A stretch of DNA of 64,000 nucleotides from an uncultured Ruegeria sp. (lineage in GTDB: Bacteria; Pseudomonadota; Alphaproteobacteria; Rhodobacterales; Rhodobacteraceae), in the NCBI RefSeq assembly GCF_947504215.1, contig NZ_CANNGO010000001.1, positions 248,001-312,000 on the forward strand. The letters run 5' to 3'. The stretch's first letter is position 1, and every line of letters begins with the position of its first letter. A program made the position numbers and the translations under genes. The notes under the pieces are model-generated. The model was not told the DNA's origin, ran no database searches, and saw nothing but the letters and a program-made list of their open reading frames with translations. Positions 9,095 through 19,401 of this stretch are shown piece by piece.

Positions 9095-9751
9095 TCAGCT
9101 TTCGCGCCGGACGGCGTCTTGCTTCAGGCGAGTCATGAACGCGATGGAAATGTGTTCTTTCAAAGCGCGATCTGCGGCCTCTTCGTCTCGGGCGGTAATA
9201 GCCTCGACGATACCCTTATGTTCACTCTGCGCAATTTCTCCGCGGCCCTGAACCGCCAATGACGTGGTTGCCATAAGGGCCATGGTGCGATGCACCAAAT
9301 TCAGCTGTTGAACCAGATAGCGGTTATGTGACGCCAGGTGGATTTGTTCGTGGAACCTGCGGTTGGCGCGCGACAAAGCCGACGGATCATCCACCAACGC
9401 ATCATCTGCCGCAACCATATCCTGCAACACCTTGATCTCTTCTTCGGTGGCGTGCTTGGCCGCAAGACGCGCAGCAAGTCCCTCCAACTCGCGGCGCACG
9501 ATGTACAACTCGGCCATTTGGTTGTGATCAAGAGAGGCGACAATCAGCGACCGCCCGTCCCTTTCTAGCAGCGACTGAGTTTCCAACCGCTGCAACGCCT
9601 CACGGATAGGCGTTCGGGATACGCCGAACCGTTCTGCCAACTCGCTTTCGACCAGACGGTCACCGGGTCGATAGACACCCACATCGATCGCTTCGAGTAT
9701 CAGGGTATAGGCGTCTTTGTTAGAGGTTCGTGTCTGGCTCATGGGGTGCAT
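9095..9751 (-). CDS. GntR family regulator, FCD (FadR/VanR) subgroup
   Basis: DNA-binding regulator of about 218 residues. The winged helix (about residues 10-75) has the GDRLVESELAERFGVSRTPIREAL signature spread over the HTH. The all-helical FCD effector domain (about 85-210) has the Arg and His residues expected for a metal or carboxylate site (RRFHEQIH, EHKGIVEAI). A GAGGAG ribosome site stands 3 nt before this ATG and 12 nt before a second ATG at 9742, so either start is possible. It ends 3 nt from the convergent glycosyltransferase gene. Its target is unknown; subgroup members usually sense small carboxylic acids. Confidence 0.9.
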   Translation of the reverse strand: MHPMSQTRTSNKDAYTLILEAIDVGVYRPGDRLVESELAERFGVSRTPIREALQRLETQSLLERDGRSLIVASLDHNQMAELYIVRRELEGLAARLAAKHATEEEIKVLQDMVAADDALVDDPSALSRANRRFHEQIHLASHNRYLVQQLNLVHRTMALMATTSLAVQGRGEIAQSEHKGIVEAITARDEEAADRALKEHISIAFMTRLKQDAVRRES

Positions 9752-9842
9752 CGTCTCCTCGTTCGGACATGTCTATCCGTCACATGGCCCCGCAATCAAG
9801 AGCAGCATTGAAAACCGCGACGCTGCGCCCTAAACCCCACTC

Positions 9843-10487
9843 ATGGTCAAACCTGCCTTTACTCACGTCACCCAATGGGTGTTCGATCTCGACAACACGC
9901 TTTACCCGCCGCACATGCGCCTGTTCGATCAGATCGAGGTGCTTATGACCGACTATGTGGTTCAGGCCATCGGCGTGGATCGCGCAGAAGCGGACCGGTT
10001 GCGATCTCACTACTGGCGTGAATACGGCACCACGCTTGCTGGGCTGATGGCCGAGCATGATCTGGACCCCGACCCTTATCTGCATGCGGTGCATCAGGTC
10101 GACATGAGCCATATGACACCGGACACTGCGCTGGCAGACCATATCCGCTCACTGCCCGGCAGGTGCATCGTCTACACCAACGGCAGTGCGCCATATGCAG
10201 AAAAGGTATTAGAGGCGCGAGGCTTGTCAGGTTTGTTTGACGCGATCTATGGCGTCGAGCATGCCGGCTACCGTCCAAAGCCCGAGAAAGCGGCCTTTGA
10301 GACGATCTTCGCGAAAGATGGAATAAAAGCTGATACAGCTGCGATGTTCGAAGATGACCCCCGGAACCTGGCGGCTCCGCACGAAATGGGTATGCGCACG
10401 GTTCACGTCGCACCAGACCCGCACGAAGCGGATCACATTCATCATCACACGGATGACCTGACAGCGTTCTTGGCCCGCCTGCGATAG
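9843..10487 (+). CDS. HAD-family pyrimidine 5'-nucleotidase (SDT1-like)
   Basis: Haloacid-dehalogenase hydrolase, 214 residues. Motif I is FDLDNTLYP with the two catalytic aspartates, motif II is VYTNG, motif III has the lysine in YRPKPEK, and motif IV is FEDDPRNL. The FDLDNTLYPP form and the cap length match the yeast SDT1/PHM8 group, which dephosphorylates pyrimidine nucleoside monophosphates; a broader phosphatase role is possible. It is transcribed divergently from the GntR gene. Confidence 0.87.
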   Translation: MVKPAFTHVTQWVFDLDNTLYPPHMRLFDQIEVLMTDYVVQAIGVDRAEADRLRSHYWREYGTTLAGLMAEHDLDPDPYLHAVHQVDMSHMTPDTALADHIRSLPGRCIVYTNGSAPYAEKVLEARGLSGLFDAIYGVEHAGYRPKPEKAAFETIFAKDGIKADTAAMFEDDPRNLAAPHEMGMRTVHVAPDPHEADHIHHHTDDLTAFLARLR

Positions 10488-10573
10488 GCTGTCACACTGC
10501 GACGATCTGCACGTTCTTCGGCTACATTGGCATCCCTATATGCCCTAGAGCGACGAACAGAACGGAGACCCCC

Positions 10574-10822
10574 ATGAGCGCGATCGAGATGCCTCGGCAC
10601 CTGCCGATGTGGCAGCGTATGTTGTATTCAATCCCCTTGTTTGGCTGGATGGCCCGTGACGTGGCCGATGGCGAACCCGAAGATCTGGGATATACGGCCG
10701 CCGCGATTATTAGCATGTGGGGCTGTTCCGCGCTGGTGTTTGGATTGCCTGGACTGTACTTGCCAGCGGTGGCAATGGTGCCAGTGATGTTCCTGATCCT
10801 CATCCTGATTTCACTGGGCTGA
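10574..10822 (+). CDS. Small membrane protein of unknown function
   Basis: An 82-residue protein with a clear ribosome site (GGAGA) before the ATG. A polar N-terminus containing PMWQRM precedes two hydrophobic segments, at about residues 40-58 and 62-80. No family is recognised with confidence. It sits between the HAD nucleotidase and the UbiH-like gene on the same strand, with gaps of about 86 and 74 nt. The start and reading frame look real because the spacing and hydrophobic pattern are coherent. Confidence 0.65.
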   Translation: MSAIEMPRHLPMWQRMLYSIPLFGWMARDVADGEPEDLGYTAAAIISMWGCSALVFGLPGLYLPAVAMVPVMFLILILISLG

Positions 10823-10896
10823 GAAACGGGACAGGATGTCACTTGGCGCATGTGACGGAACCGCATTAGGGTCTGTCCATAACGGAGAATGGCGCC

Positions 10897-12093
10897 ATGA
10901 CCGACAGCTGTGACATCCTGATTTCTGGCGGTGGTATTGCCGGCCTGACTGCTGCCGCGGCCTTTGGATCGGCTGGGTTCGACGTGATCTGTGTTGATCC
11001 GACACCGCCTGTCACGGAACGGGATGCGGATGGGTCCGACCTGCGGACCACGGCATTCCTGCAACCTGCACATAGCTTGCTGGAACAATGCGGATTGTGG
11101 GGTCGGTTGGAAGCTGATGCTGCGCCGCTTCAGATCATGCGGATCGTCGATGCGGGCGGGGACGTGCCCGAGCCGCGCGTTGTTCGCGATTTCAATGCCT
11201 CCGACGTGTCCGATCAGCCCTTTGGTTGGAACCTGCCCAACTGGCTGTTGCGCCGTGAAATGGTGGCCCGCCTGTCCGAGTTGCCCAATGTCGACTTTCG
11301 CCCTGGCACGGGCACCGTCAACCTGTTCACCCGCATCGCTGAAGCACGTGTGAGTCTAAGCGATGGCAGTCGCATCCGCTGCAAATTGGTCATCGCTGCA
11401 GACGGGCGCGCGTCACCAATGCGCGAGGCTGCCGGGATCCAGGTCAAGACCATACGTTATGGTCAGAAAGCGCTGGCCTTTGCAGTCACGCACCCAATTG
11501 CGCACGAAAACGTCTCGACCGAGATCCACCGTTCCGGCGGGCCTTTCACCTTGGTGCCACTACCCGACTGGAGGGGTCAGCCGTCTTCAGCAATCGTTTG
11601 GATGGAACGCGGCCCGCGCGCACTTGAGCTGTTGAACCTGGGCTCTGACGCCTTCGAGACCGCGATGACCGAACGATCATGCGGGTTGTTCGGGCCTTTG
11701 AAACTGGCCTCGCGTCGTACCATATGGCCGATCATCAGCCAGTCTGCGGAATACCTGTCGGGCGAGCGCATTGCGCTGATGGCCGAGGTTGCCCATGTCG
11801 TGCCACCCATAGGCGCTCAGGGTTTGAACATGTCCCTAGGCGACCTGCGCTGCTTGTTGGAATTGGCGCAGGCCCGCCCCGATGGGCTTGGGGACACGGA
11901 TATGCTTGAGGCTTACCACAAAGCCCGTCACGCCGAGATTGAACTGCGCGTCAAAGGTATCGACTTGCTGAACCGCGCCTCGATGATTGAGGCGCGTCCG
12001 CTGCGCGATGCGCGCGCCATGGGGCTGAACGCGCTTTATTCGCTGCCACCGGTACGCAAGACGCTGATGCAGATGGGGCTTGGCGTCCGCTAA
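10897..12093 (+). CDS. UbiH/UbiF/COQ6 family FAD-dependent hydroxylase
   Basis: Flavin monooxygenase of the ubiquinone-ring hydroxylase group, 398 residues. The N-terminal dinucleotide motif is ISGGGIAGLTAA. The middle motif of the family has the sequence KLVIAADGRAS, and the second FAD motif is AHVVPPIGAQGLNMSLGD, all typical. Alphaproteobacteria often use a single such enzyme for more than one ring position, so the exact position hydroxylated is not predictable. It is convergent with the aminotransferase gene, ending 13 nt from it. Confidence 0.9.
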   Translation: MTDSCDILISGGGIAGLTAAAAFGSAGFDVICVDPTPPVTERDADGSDLRTTAFLQPAHSLLEQCGLWGRLEADAAPLQIMRIVDAGGDVPEPRVVRDFNASDVSDQPFGWNLPNWLLRREMVARLSELPNVDFRPGTGTVNLFTRIAEARVSLSDGSRIRCKLVIAADGRASPMREAAGIQVKTIRYGQKALAFAVTHPIAHENVSTEIHRSGGPFTLVPLPDWRGQPSSAIVWMERGPRALELLNLGSDAFETAMTERSCGLFGPLKLASRRTIWPIISQSAEYLSGERIALMAEVAHVVPPIGAQGLNMSLGDLRCLLELAQARPDGLGDTDMLEAYHKARHAEIELRVKGIDLLNRASMIEARPLRDARAMGLNALYSLPPVRKTLMQMGLGVR

Positions 12094-12106
12094 GCCCCAA
12101 TTGGTT

Positions 12107-13234
12107 TCAAAGCACCTGATCCAGCACCCGCTTCAAGCGGCCAATGGTGCCATCCACATCATAAAGCTTGTCCAAGCCGAACAGACCCAAGCGGAAAGTG
12201 CTGAAACCTGCGGGTTCGTCACACTGCAGCGGCACACCTGCAGCAATCTGCATGCCCAATGCAGCAAATTTCTTGCCGTTTTGAACCTCGGGGTCCGACG
12301 TATAGCTGACAACCACGCCGGGCGCGCCGAACCCATCGGCAGCCACGGACATGATGCCTTTGTCCTTCAGCATCCCTCTTACACCATTGCCCAAGGCCCA
12401 CTGGGATTCGCGCAGTTTTTCGAACCCATAGTCTCGTGTTTCAATCATGGTATCCCGAAACTCTGTCAACGCGTCGGTTGGCATCGTGGCATGATAGGCA
12501 TGCCCGCCATTCTCATAGGCCTGCATGATCTGACGCCACTTCTTCAAATCGATGGCAAAACTATCGGAACTGGTTTGTTCAAGCCGCGCCTCAGCCCGGT
12601 CTGACAACATGACCAGACCAGCACAGGGCGATGCGCTCCACCCCTTTTGTGGTGCCGAGATCAAAACATCCACACCGGTTGTCTTCATGTCGATCCAAGC
12701 GCATCCCGATGCGATGCAATCCAGAACCATCAGCGCCCCGACCTCATGCGCAGCTGATGCCATGGCAGTAACGTAGTCGTCCGGAAGGATCACTCCGGCC
12801 GATGTTTCAACATGGGGTGCAAACACGACATCGGGTCGTTGGTCGAGTATCGTTGCCACCACCTCGTCGATGGGTGCAGGCGCAAACGCGGATGGGCTGG
12901 AATTGCCGACCTCCCGCGCTTTCAGAACGGTGGCCGATGCGGTCAGCTCACCGCTCTCGATGATCTGGCTCCAGCGATAGGAAAACCAACCGTTGCGAAC
13001 CACCAAAACATTAGCGCCGCGGGCAAATTGACGGGCCACCGCCTCCATTCCATAGGTCCCGCCACCGGGAATTACGGCAACCCCATCGGCATTGTAGACC
13101 TGTTTCAACAGGTCCGAGATGTCCCGCATGACGGTCTGAAACTTCGCGGACATATGATTCAGCGAGCGATCGGTGAAAACGACGGAGAATTCCTCGAGAC
13201 CATCGGGATCAACAGTGTTCAGCAAGGCGGGCAT
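12107..13234 (-). CDS. Class V PLP-dependent aminotransferase (alanine/serine-glyoxylate type)
   Basis: Aminotransferase of 375 residues in the alanine-glyoxylate / serine-glyoxylate fold. Visible motifs are GGGTYGMEAVARQ, the aspartate in LVLDCIAS that holds the PLP ring, and the Schiff-base lysine in SAPQKGWSASP. The start at 13234 follows a GAAAGGA ribosome site; an upstream start at 13297 lacks one. It is divergent from a HutC-like regulator with a long inverted repeat between them, which suggests that regulator controls it. Possible amino donors are alanine, serine or a phosphonate amine; sequence alone does not decide. Confidence 0.85.
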   Translation of the reverse strand: MPALLNTVDPDGLEEFSVVFTDRSLNHMSAKFQTVMRDISDLLKQVYNADGVAVIPGGGTYGMEAVARQFARGANVLVVRNGWFSYRWSQIIESGELTASATVLKAREVGNSSPSAFAPAPIDEVVATILDQRPDVVFAPHVETSAGVILPDDYVTAMASAAHEVGALMVLDCIASGCAWIDMKTTGVDVLISAPQKGWSASPCAGLVMLSDRAEARLEQTSSDSFAIDLKKWRQIMQAYENGGHAYHATMPTDALTEFRDTMIETRDYGFEKLRESQWALGNGVRGMLKDKGIMSVAADGFGAPGVVVSYTSDPEVQNGKKFAALGMQIAAGVPLQCDEPAGFSTFRLGLFGLDKLYDVDGTIGRLKRVLDQVL

Positions 13235-13337
13235 GAAACATCCTTTCATCAGGGTTACGGGAGTTTTGGCGTCTTTGATCCTGATGGTAAAGCCCAAACC
13301 CGACAGAAAGTTGACCCAAGGTTACCCACGAAATCAT

Positions 13338-13415
13338 AGTAAAAGTGCCTTATACAGGGCTGATATCACTCAAAATGACGCCAAATAGTGTCACCTTCCC
13401 CTTTACACTTTTACT
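13338..13415. promoter_or_regulatory. Widely spaced inverted repeat between aminotransferase and GntR genes
   Basis: AGTAAAAGTG at 13338-13347 and its exact reverse complement CACTTTTACT at 13406-13415 are 58 nt apart in the 225-nt divergent region. This could be two operator half-pairs for the adjacent GntR/HutC protein, allowing DNA looping. No classic GntR palindrome was seen. Confidence 0.4.
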
Positions 13416-13459
13416 TGCTTCTGACCAGATGAACACACTTAATACTTGAAGGGATATCT

Positions 13460-14167
13460 TTGCCCGTGGCGGAACAAAAGCGCGTCAGTTTCCAGGTCGT
13501 TCGTGATGAAGTAAAGCGCCGGATCGAAAGCCGAATCTGGCCGCAAGGTGCGCTTTTGCCGACTGAGGCACATCTGGCCGAAGAGTTTAACTGCGCCCGC
13601 GCGACCGTAAACCGCGCCCTTCGGGAACTTGCTGATGAAGGCTTTGTTGAACGCAAGCGTAAGAGCGGGACCCGTGTCAAAAAGGAACCCAGCAAGCAGG
13701 TCAAGCTGGAATTGTCATTGGCGCGGCAAGTGATTGAGAACCAGAACGCAAGCTATCGCTATGCTCTGGTCGAACGGAATGTGGTGCTCAGCCCCGGCTG
13801 GCTGGCATCGCAGCTTTGCGTTTCTCCGGACGCCCGTGTTCTTCATGTCATTTGCATGCACTACGCAGACAATCGTCCATTTCAGCTGGAGGAGCGCTGG
13901 ATCAACATCAATGCCGTCCCCGAGGTGGAACATGCAGATCTCAGCGCACACGGACCGCATGAATGGCTGCTGAATGCTGCCCCCTTTACAGAGGCCGAGA
14001 TCGCCTTTTGCGCGGTGTCTGCAGATATCAGGTTGGCGGAATTCATGGGAACGACGGCCGGAACATCGATGATCCAGATGGAACGGACCACGCGCAAGGA
14101 CGACAATCCAATAACCTTTGCCCGCGTGACCCATCATCCGGGCTATTACATCAGAACCAAATACTGA
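13460..14167 (+). CDS. GntR family regulator, HutC/UTRA subgroup
   Basis: A 235-residue regulator with a winged-helix domain (about residues 10-75, including LPTEAHLAEEF and ATVNRALREL) and a C-terminal UTRA ligand-binding domain (about 95-235, with LEERWIN and the closing THHPGYY seen in HutC proteins). No hut genes are present. The likely target is the divergent class V aminotransferase. The start is a TTG at 13460 with a GAAGGG ribosome site 7 nt upstream; a GTG two codons later is also possible. Confidence 0.88.
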   Translation: MPVAEQKRVSFQVVRDEVKRRIESRIWPQGALLPTEAHLAEEFNCARATVNRALRELADEGFVERKRKSGTRVKKEPSKQVKLELSLARQVIENQNASYRYALVERNVVLSPGWLASQLCVSPDARVLHVICMHYADNRPFQLEERWININAVPEVEHADLSAHGPHEWLLNAAPFTEAEIAFCAVSADIRLAEFMGTTAGTSMIQMERTTRKDDNPITFARVTHHPGYYIRTKY

Positions 14168-14173
14168 CCTCGA

Positions 14174-14632
14174 TTATCCTATTGGTCCCGGTAGCCGTTC
14201 TTCGCTGAGAAGAACATTAGCCTCGACGTCGCCAGCACCCGGCAGCGTCATGATCCGGCGCCGCAAAACCCGCTCGAAGTCAGAAATGTCTCTCGCCACA
14301 ACACGCAGGCGATAGTCGTATAGCCCCAGAACATGCTCAACCGTCTGTACCTCGGGGATGGCGCTGACAGCCCGTTCAAAGTCTTCCAGACTGACCTGCC
14401 CTTTACGGGCGAGCTTGACGCCCAGAAAGACTGTCACGCCGAACCCAAGCGCCTCGGCATTCAGTCGCAGGCGCCGACCTTTGATCACGCCCGCCTCTTC
14501 CAACCGCCGGATGCGCCGCCAGGTTGCCGGTTGCGACAGCCCAAATTTGCGACCCAACGCACCTGCACTTTGGGTCGCGTCCTGCGCTAGTGCGCGCAAG
14601 ATCTTTCGGTCGATCTCGTCCAGGTCAATCAT
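14174..14632 (-). CDS. Lrp/AsnC family regulator (second of a pair)
   Basis: A 152-residue leucine-responsive-type regulator: an N-terminal HTH (LGRKFGLSQPATWRRIRRLEEAGVI region) and a C-terminal RAM ligand domain (about 70-145). Its ATG overlaps the stop of the upstream Lrp gene by 4 nt, so the two are translated together. The two proteins are clearly different in sequence and may form a mixed oligomer. It converges with the GntR gene, leaving only 6 nt between stops. Confidence 0.92.
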   Translation of the reverse strand: MIDLDEIDRKILRALAQDATQSAGALGRKFGLSQPATWRRIRRLEEAGVIKGRRLRLNAEALGFGVTVFLGVKLARKGQVSLEDFERAVSAIPEVQTVEHVLGLYDYRLRVVARDISDFERVLRRRIMTLPGAGDVEANVLLSEERLPGPIG

Positions 14633-15084
14633 ATCGGCAGTGCCTCATCGCGCTTCACCCGTGCGATGTGCATCAGCGCCTCGATATCCGCGATATGTGG
14701 CAGGGTCAGAATAAGGTCGCGATAAACCTGCTGATAATGCGACATATCCCGGGCAAGTACTGAAAGGCGCACATCTACGCGGCCCAGAAAAGTCTGAATC
14801 TCGATCACCTCGGCCACCTCACGGGCTGCCGTGGTAAAGTCATCAAACGCGCGTGCCTGTGTCTTATCCAACGTCACCCGCAACGACACTTCGACCGCAT
14901 AACCAAGCACTGACCAGTCGATCACAGCCTCTTGCCCTTGGATGATGCCCGCCGCCTGCATCTTTTCGACGCGCCGCCAGCATACACCCTGACTGATCCT
15001 GCAACGCTCGGCGAGCTCTGCCGTCGTCAGGGTAGGCTCAGATTGGTAATGGCGCAGGATCCGACGATCGACGTCATCAAGCAT
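14629..15084 (-). CDS. Lrp/AsnC family regulator (first of a pair)
   Basis: A 151-residue Lrp-type regulator with the N-terminal HTH (LAERCRISQGVCWRRVEKM) and a RAM domain. It is the promoter-proximal gene of an overlapping pair and is divergent from ilvC across a 131-nt region that holds an Lrp-like site. This placement points to control of ilvC by branched-chain amino acids, together with its own autoregulation; the ligand is inferred, not visible. Confidence 0.92.
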   Translation of the reverse strand: MLDDVDRRILRHYQSEPTLTTAELAERCRISQGVCWRRVEKMQAAGIIQGQEAVIDWSVLGYAVEVSLRVTLDKTQARAFDDFTTAAREVAEVIEIQTFLGRVDVRLSVLARDMSHYQQVYRDLILTLPHIADIEALMHIARVKRDEALPI

Positions 15085-15107
15085 GATTTCTCCACATATC
15101 GAATAAA

Positions 15108-16238
<1,131 letters not shown>

Positions 16239-16256
16239 GCCTGGCCTATGTCAGCG

Positions 16257-16283
16257 AAAAAGCGGCCCAAGTGGCCGCTTTTT
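16257..16283. terminator. Bidirectional terminator between ilvC and the SRPBCC gene
   Basis: An 11-bp stem (AAAAAGCGGCC with GGCCGCTTTTT), a 5-nt loop, and T runs on both strands, between the convergent stops at 16238 and 16283. Confidence 0.88.
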
Positions 16284-16738
16284 TACTTACTGACTGCGTT
16301 CACAAAGCAATGACCCAACACGTGATCCCATCCCGTATCGTAACCACCGCGCTTTTCGGGTGCTTCATCAGCCCAAACCTCCCAGCCGGAATGCGTCAGG
16401 GTCACCTTGCTCTGCGCTGAGCCATGGCTTTCAAAGGTCACCTCTACCCGTGTCGGGCGATCTTTATTCGTACCGGGGTGCCAACTGAGCGCGAGTCGAC
16501 GCCCGGCCTCAAAGACAAGAACCTCGCCCCAATCGGCCCGTGTTCCATCGAACATCGTCTCATACACTGCTCCGCCCACGTGTGGTTCAATCGTGACAGC
16601 AAGCGCCGGTTTTCCTTTGGAGGCTGACACGGCATGGCCGTCCAACGGCCACCATTTTGCGATCCGGTTAACGAAAACATCAAATGCCTCTTCCGGTGCC
16701 GCATTCACAGTCACTCTCTTAACAATAGGATCGGTCAC
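16283..16738 (-). CDS. SRPBCC / AHSA1-like domain protein
   Basis: A 151-residue START-like (Bet v1 fold) protein: KRVTVNAAPEEAFDVFVNRIAKWWP at the N-terminus, GGAVYETMFDGTRADWGEVLVFE in the middle and a GWDHVLGHCF helix at the end. Its start overlaps the upstream ArsR gene by 4 nt. ArsR-SRPBCC operons are common; the SRPBCC partner probably binds a small hydrophobic ligand or acts in stress resistance, but the ligand is unknown. Confidence 0.88.
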   Translation of the reverse strand: MTDPIVKRVTVNAAPEEAFDVFVNRIAKWWPLDGHAVSASKGKPALAVTIEPHVGGAVYETMFDGTRADWGEVLVFEAGRRLALSWHPGTNKDRPTRVEVTFESHGSAQSKVTLTHSGWEVWADEAPEKRGGYDTGWDHVLGHCFVNAVSK

Positions 16739-17046
16739 GAGCCCCGCCCTCCTTGGTTTACTTCGGCTGCAAAATTTTCAAGAACGTCAGACCAATATCG
16801 CTCTAGCCAGTCGCGCATTTCGGCAAGCCCCTCGGGCCGTGCCGCATATATCCGACGAGTTCCCTCGGCACGGCAAACGACAAGCCCCGCATCCGAAAGT
16901 ACTTTTAGATGCTGCGATACTGCCGGGCGGCTGACAGGCAATTCAGCGGCCAAAGCCCCCACCGCGCGCGGCTGACTGGCAACCGCCTCAAACACCTGTC
17001 GCCGGGTCGAGTCTCCCAGAGCTGAAAAAACATCACCGTAAGTCAT
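16735..17046 (-). CDS. ArsR family winged-helix regulator
   Basis: A 103-residue repressor with the family start DVFSALGDSTRRQVFEAVA, an HTH (ELPVSRPAVSQHLKVL) and a wing containing RRIYAARPEG. No metal-binding cysteine pair is seen, so it belongs to the group that senses something other than arsenic or cadmium. It is translationally coupled to the SRPBCC gene. A palindrome just before its start (17048-17060) is a good candidate operator for autoregulation. Confidence 0.92.
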   Translation of the reverse strand: MTYGDVFSALGDSTRRQVFEAVASQPRAVGALAAELPVSRPAVSQHLKVLSDAGLVVCRAEGTRRIYAARPEGLAEMRDWLERYWSDVLENFAAEVNQGGRGS

Positions 17047-17047
17047 T

Positions 17048-17070
17048 ACTTACCGTAAGTGATTACTTAC
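17048..17070. promoter_or_regulatory. Candidate ArsR operator
   Basis: ACTTAC-C-GTAAGT (17048-17060) is a perfect palindrome starting 1 nt before the ArsR start codon. The 9-mer ATTACTTAC occurs at 17045 and again at 17062, 17 nt apart. This arrangement between arsR and the EamA gene may also affect the EamA promoter. Confidence 0.55.
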
Positions 17071-17124
17071 GCAAAATCAAGACCGCCCCGTGACACTTGT
17101 TGAATCGCAGGTTAAGGGGATGGA

Positions 17125-18027
17125 ATGGTTCAACAACCCGATTACCGCGATTGGAGCGGCGTCATATCCCTTGGCCTGATTTGGGGCGGTACGTTCATGG
17201 TTGTTGCCATGGCGCTGGACGGGTACGGGCCGGTCACAGTTGCGACGGCACGCACGACGTTGGGCGCAGTGACATTGTTGATCCTGATGGCAGCAACAGG
17301 GCGCCGATTTCCTGCCCCAAGCCCTGCGCTTTGGGGTTCGACAATTGTCATTGGTGTACTCTCCACCGCCCTGCCTTTCCTATTGCTAAGCTGGGGACAA
17401 CAATATGTAGCTTCGGCCTTCGCCGGTCTGTCTATGGCAGTAATCCCGTTGATGGTCTTGCCGTTGGCCCATTTCTTCTCTGACGAACCGATGAACGCAC
17501 GTCGGTTGCTTGGCGTCACCCTAGGGTTCTCGGGTGCACTGGTCTTGATCGGTCCGGGGTTGGCTCAAATCGGTCAAGCGGCTGAGCCGTTGGCCCAACT
17601 GGCCTGTATCGGCGCCGCGCTCTGCTATTCGGTGGCGTCTATCTTTACCCGCCGCTGCCCGCCGATCGATCCGGTGACACTGGCGGCACTGACATTGGTG
17701 GTCGGAGCGATAATCCTGCTGCCGATCATGCTCATATCCGAAGGCATACCGCGCTGGGAAGGCACGCGACCCGGCCTTGCCATCGTGGGTCTGGGACTTG
17801 TTCCGACAGCTTTTGCCACGCTGCTGCGCGTATCGATTATCCGCAGTGCCGGGTCCGTTTTCCTGACACTAGTGAACTATCAGGTGCCGATCTGGTCGAT
17901 GATCTTTGGCGCATGGATACTGTCCGAGGCCCTACCCTTGCGGTTCTACATTGCATTGTCGTTGATCCTGACCGGATTGGCCATCAGCCAATGGTTCAGC
18001 CTGAAAAAACTACTAACCGAGCGTTAG
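17125..18027 (+). CDS. EamA/DMT family transporter
   Basis: A 300-residue inner-membrane protein with ten hydrophobic segments in two EamA repeats (about 10-140 and 155-295). Features include the [10 protein letters not shown] start, [24 protein letters not shown] in repeat one and [19 protein letters not shown] in repeat two. Substrates of this group include amino acids and other metabolites; none can be assigned here. The ATG follows an AAGGGGA ribosome site. It is divergent from the ArsR gene and its last codons overlap the convergent glmM gene by 4 nt. Confidence 0.9.
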   Translation: MVQQPDYRDWSGVISLGLIWGGTFMVVAMALDGYGPVTVATARTTLGAVTLLILMAATGRRFPAPSPALWGSTIVIGVLSTALPFLLLSWGQQYVASAFAGLSMAVIPLMVLPLAHFFSDEPMNARRLLGVTLGFSGALVLIGPGLAQIGQAAEPLAQLACIGAALCYSVASIFTRRCPPIDPVTLAALTLVVGAIILLPIMLISEGIPRWEGTRPGLAIVGLGLVPTAFATLLRVSIIRSAGSVFLTLVNYQVPIWSMIFGAWILSEALPLRFYIALSLILTGLAISQWFSLKKLLTER

Positions 18028-19367
18028 CCCGCTACAGCCTCGACTTCGGCCACAATAGTGTCAACGACCTGTGTCAGCAAAACATCGTCTTCACATTCAG
18101 CCATGACGCGGATCAAAGGTTCTGTGCCCGATTTACGTATCAGCAAACGGCCCTGCCCGTTCAGACGCGCCTCGGCATCGGCAATTGCCGCCTGAACGTT
18201 CTGAGCGTCCAGCGGAACCTGGCCTGATTGGTAGCGCACATTCTTCAGAAGCTGCGGCACCGTCTCGAATTGTTTGGATAGATCAGACGCTTTGCGACCG
18301 GATAGAACCATCTCGGCCAGGAAATGCAACCCGGCCATCAGGCCGTCGCCGGTGGTGGCATAGTCGCTCATCACAATATGCCCGGATTGTTCCCCGCCCA
18401 GGTTGAAGCCACCTTCGCGCATCCGTTCAACCACATAACGGTCGCCAACGGCCGTTCGTTCAAGGCGCAGACCTTCAGCCGAAAGATGCCGTTCCAAACC
18501 CAGGTTCGACATGACGGTCGCCACCAAGGCGTCACCCTTCAATTGTTCGGATTTCTTCCAAGCTGTGGCCAGCAGCGCCATCAGTTGATCGCCGTCTGCC
18601 ACCTGCCCGGTCTCGTCGATCACAACAACCCTGTCCGCGTCCCCATCCAGGCAGATGCCCACATGCGCACCATGGGTCACCACGGTTTCAGCAGCCAGTT
18701 GCGGCTTGGTCGAACCACAATTCAGATTGATATTCTTGCCATTGGGGGCGATGCCCACTGGGATAACCTCGGCACCCAACTCCCACAAAACCTCTGGCGC
18801 GGTGCGGTGTGCGGCGCCATTGGCGCAATCGATAACCACCTTCAACCCGTCCAGACGCACATTGCGCGGCAGCGAAGACTTGACGCGTTCGCCATAACGG
18901 AACCGCGCATCATCGACGCGTCGAGCCCGCCCGATATTTTGGGCCTGCGCGGGTTTGACCCCTTCTTCGATCAGAGTCTCGATTTCAATCTCGGCCTGGT
19001 CGGACAGTTTGAACCCATCAGGGCCAAAAAACTTGATTCCGTTATCTTCTGCCGGGTTATGGCTGGCCGAAATCATCACCCCAAGGTCTGCCCGCATCGA
19101 CTGGGTCATCAGACCAACCGCGGGTGTTGGTACCGGCCCCAACAGCAGCACGTTCATACCGGTCGAGGTCAAGCCAGCCGTCAATGCGCTTTCCAGCATG
19201 TAACCCGACAAGCGCGTGTCCTTACCGATCACCACGCGGTGCACGCCCGTCGCATCACGGCGAAAATAGCGGCCCACAGCGGCTCCGATGCGCAAGGCCA
19301 TTTCTGCCGTCATCGGGTGGGTGTTGGCGGTGCCCCGCACCCCGTCGGTTCCGAACAGCTTGCGCAT
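18024..19367 (-). CDS. glmM: Phosphoglucosamine mutase
   Basis: Converts glucosamine-6-phosphate to glucosamine-1-phosphate for UDP-GlcNAc, peptidoglycan and LPS. The 447-residue product begins with [11 protein letters not shown] and has the phospho-serine loop in [17 protein letters not shown]. The metal loop is DGDADR and the sugar loop is GGEQSGHIV; a C-terminal phosphate site is in [12 protein letters not shown]. The ATG at 19367 has a GGAG site 8 nt upstream; a GTG three codons earlier is less likely. It follows folB-folP, a conserved alphaproteobacterial order. Confidence 0.97.
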   Translation of the reverse strand: MRKLFGTDGVRGTANTHPMTAEMALRIGAAVGRYFRRDATGVHRVVIGKDTRLSGYMLESALTAGLTSTGMNVLLLGPVPTPAVGLMTQSMRADLGVMISASHNPAEDNGIKFFGPDGFKLSDQAEIEIETLIEEGVKPAQAQNIGRARRVDDARFRYGERVKSSLPRNVRLDGLKVVIDCANGAAHRTAPEVLWELGAEVIPVGIAPNGKNINLNCGSTKPQLAAETVVTHGAHVGICLDGDADRVVVIDETGQVADGDQLMALLATAWKKSEQLKGDALVATVMSNLGLERHLSAEGLRLERTAVGDRYVVERMREGGFNLGGEQSGHIVMSDYATTGDGLMAGLHFLAEMVLSGRKASDLSKQFETVPQLLKNVRYQSGQVPLDAQNVQAAIADAEARLNGQGRLLIRKSGTEPLIRVMAECEDDVLLTQVVDTIVAEVEAVAG

Positions 19368-19401
19368 ACCTGTCACTCCGTAAAACTAACCTGCGACCGG
19401 A

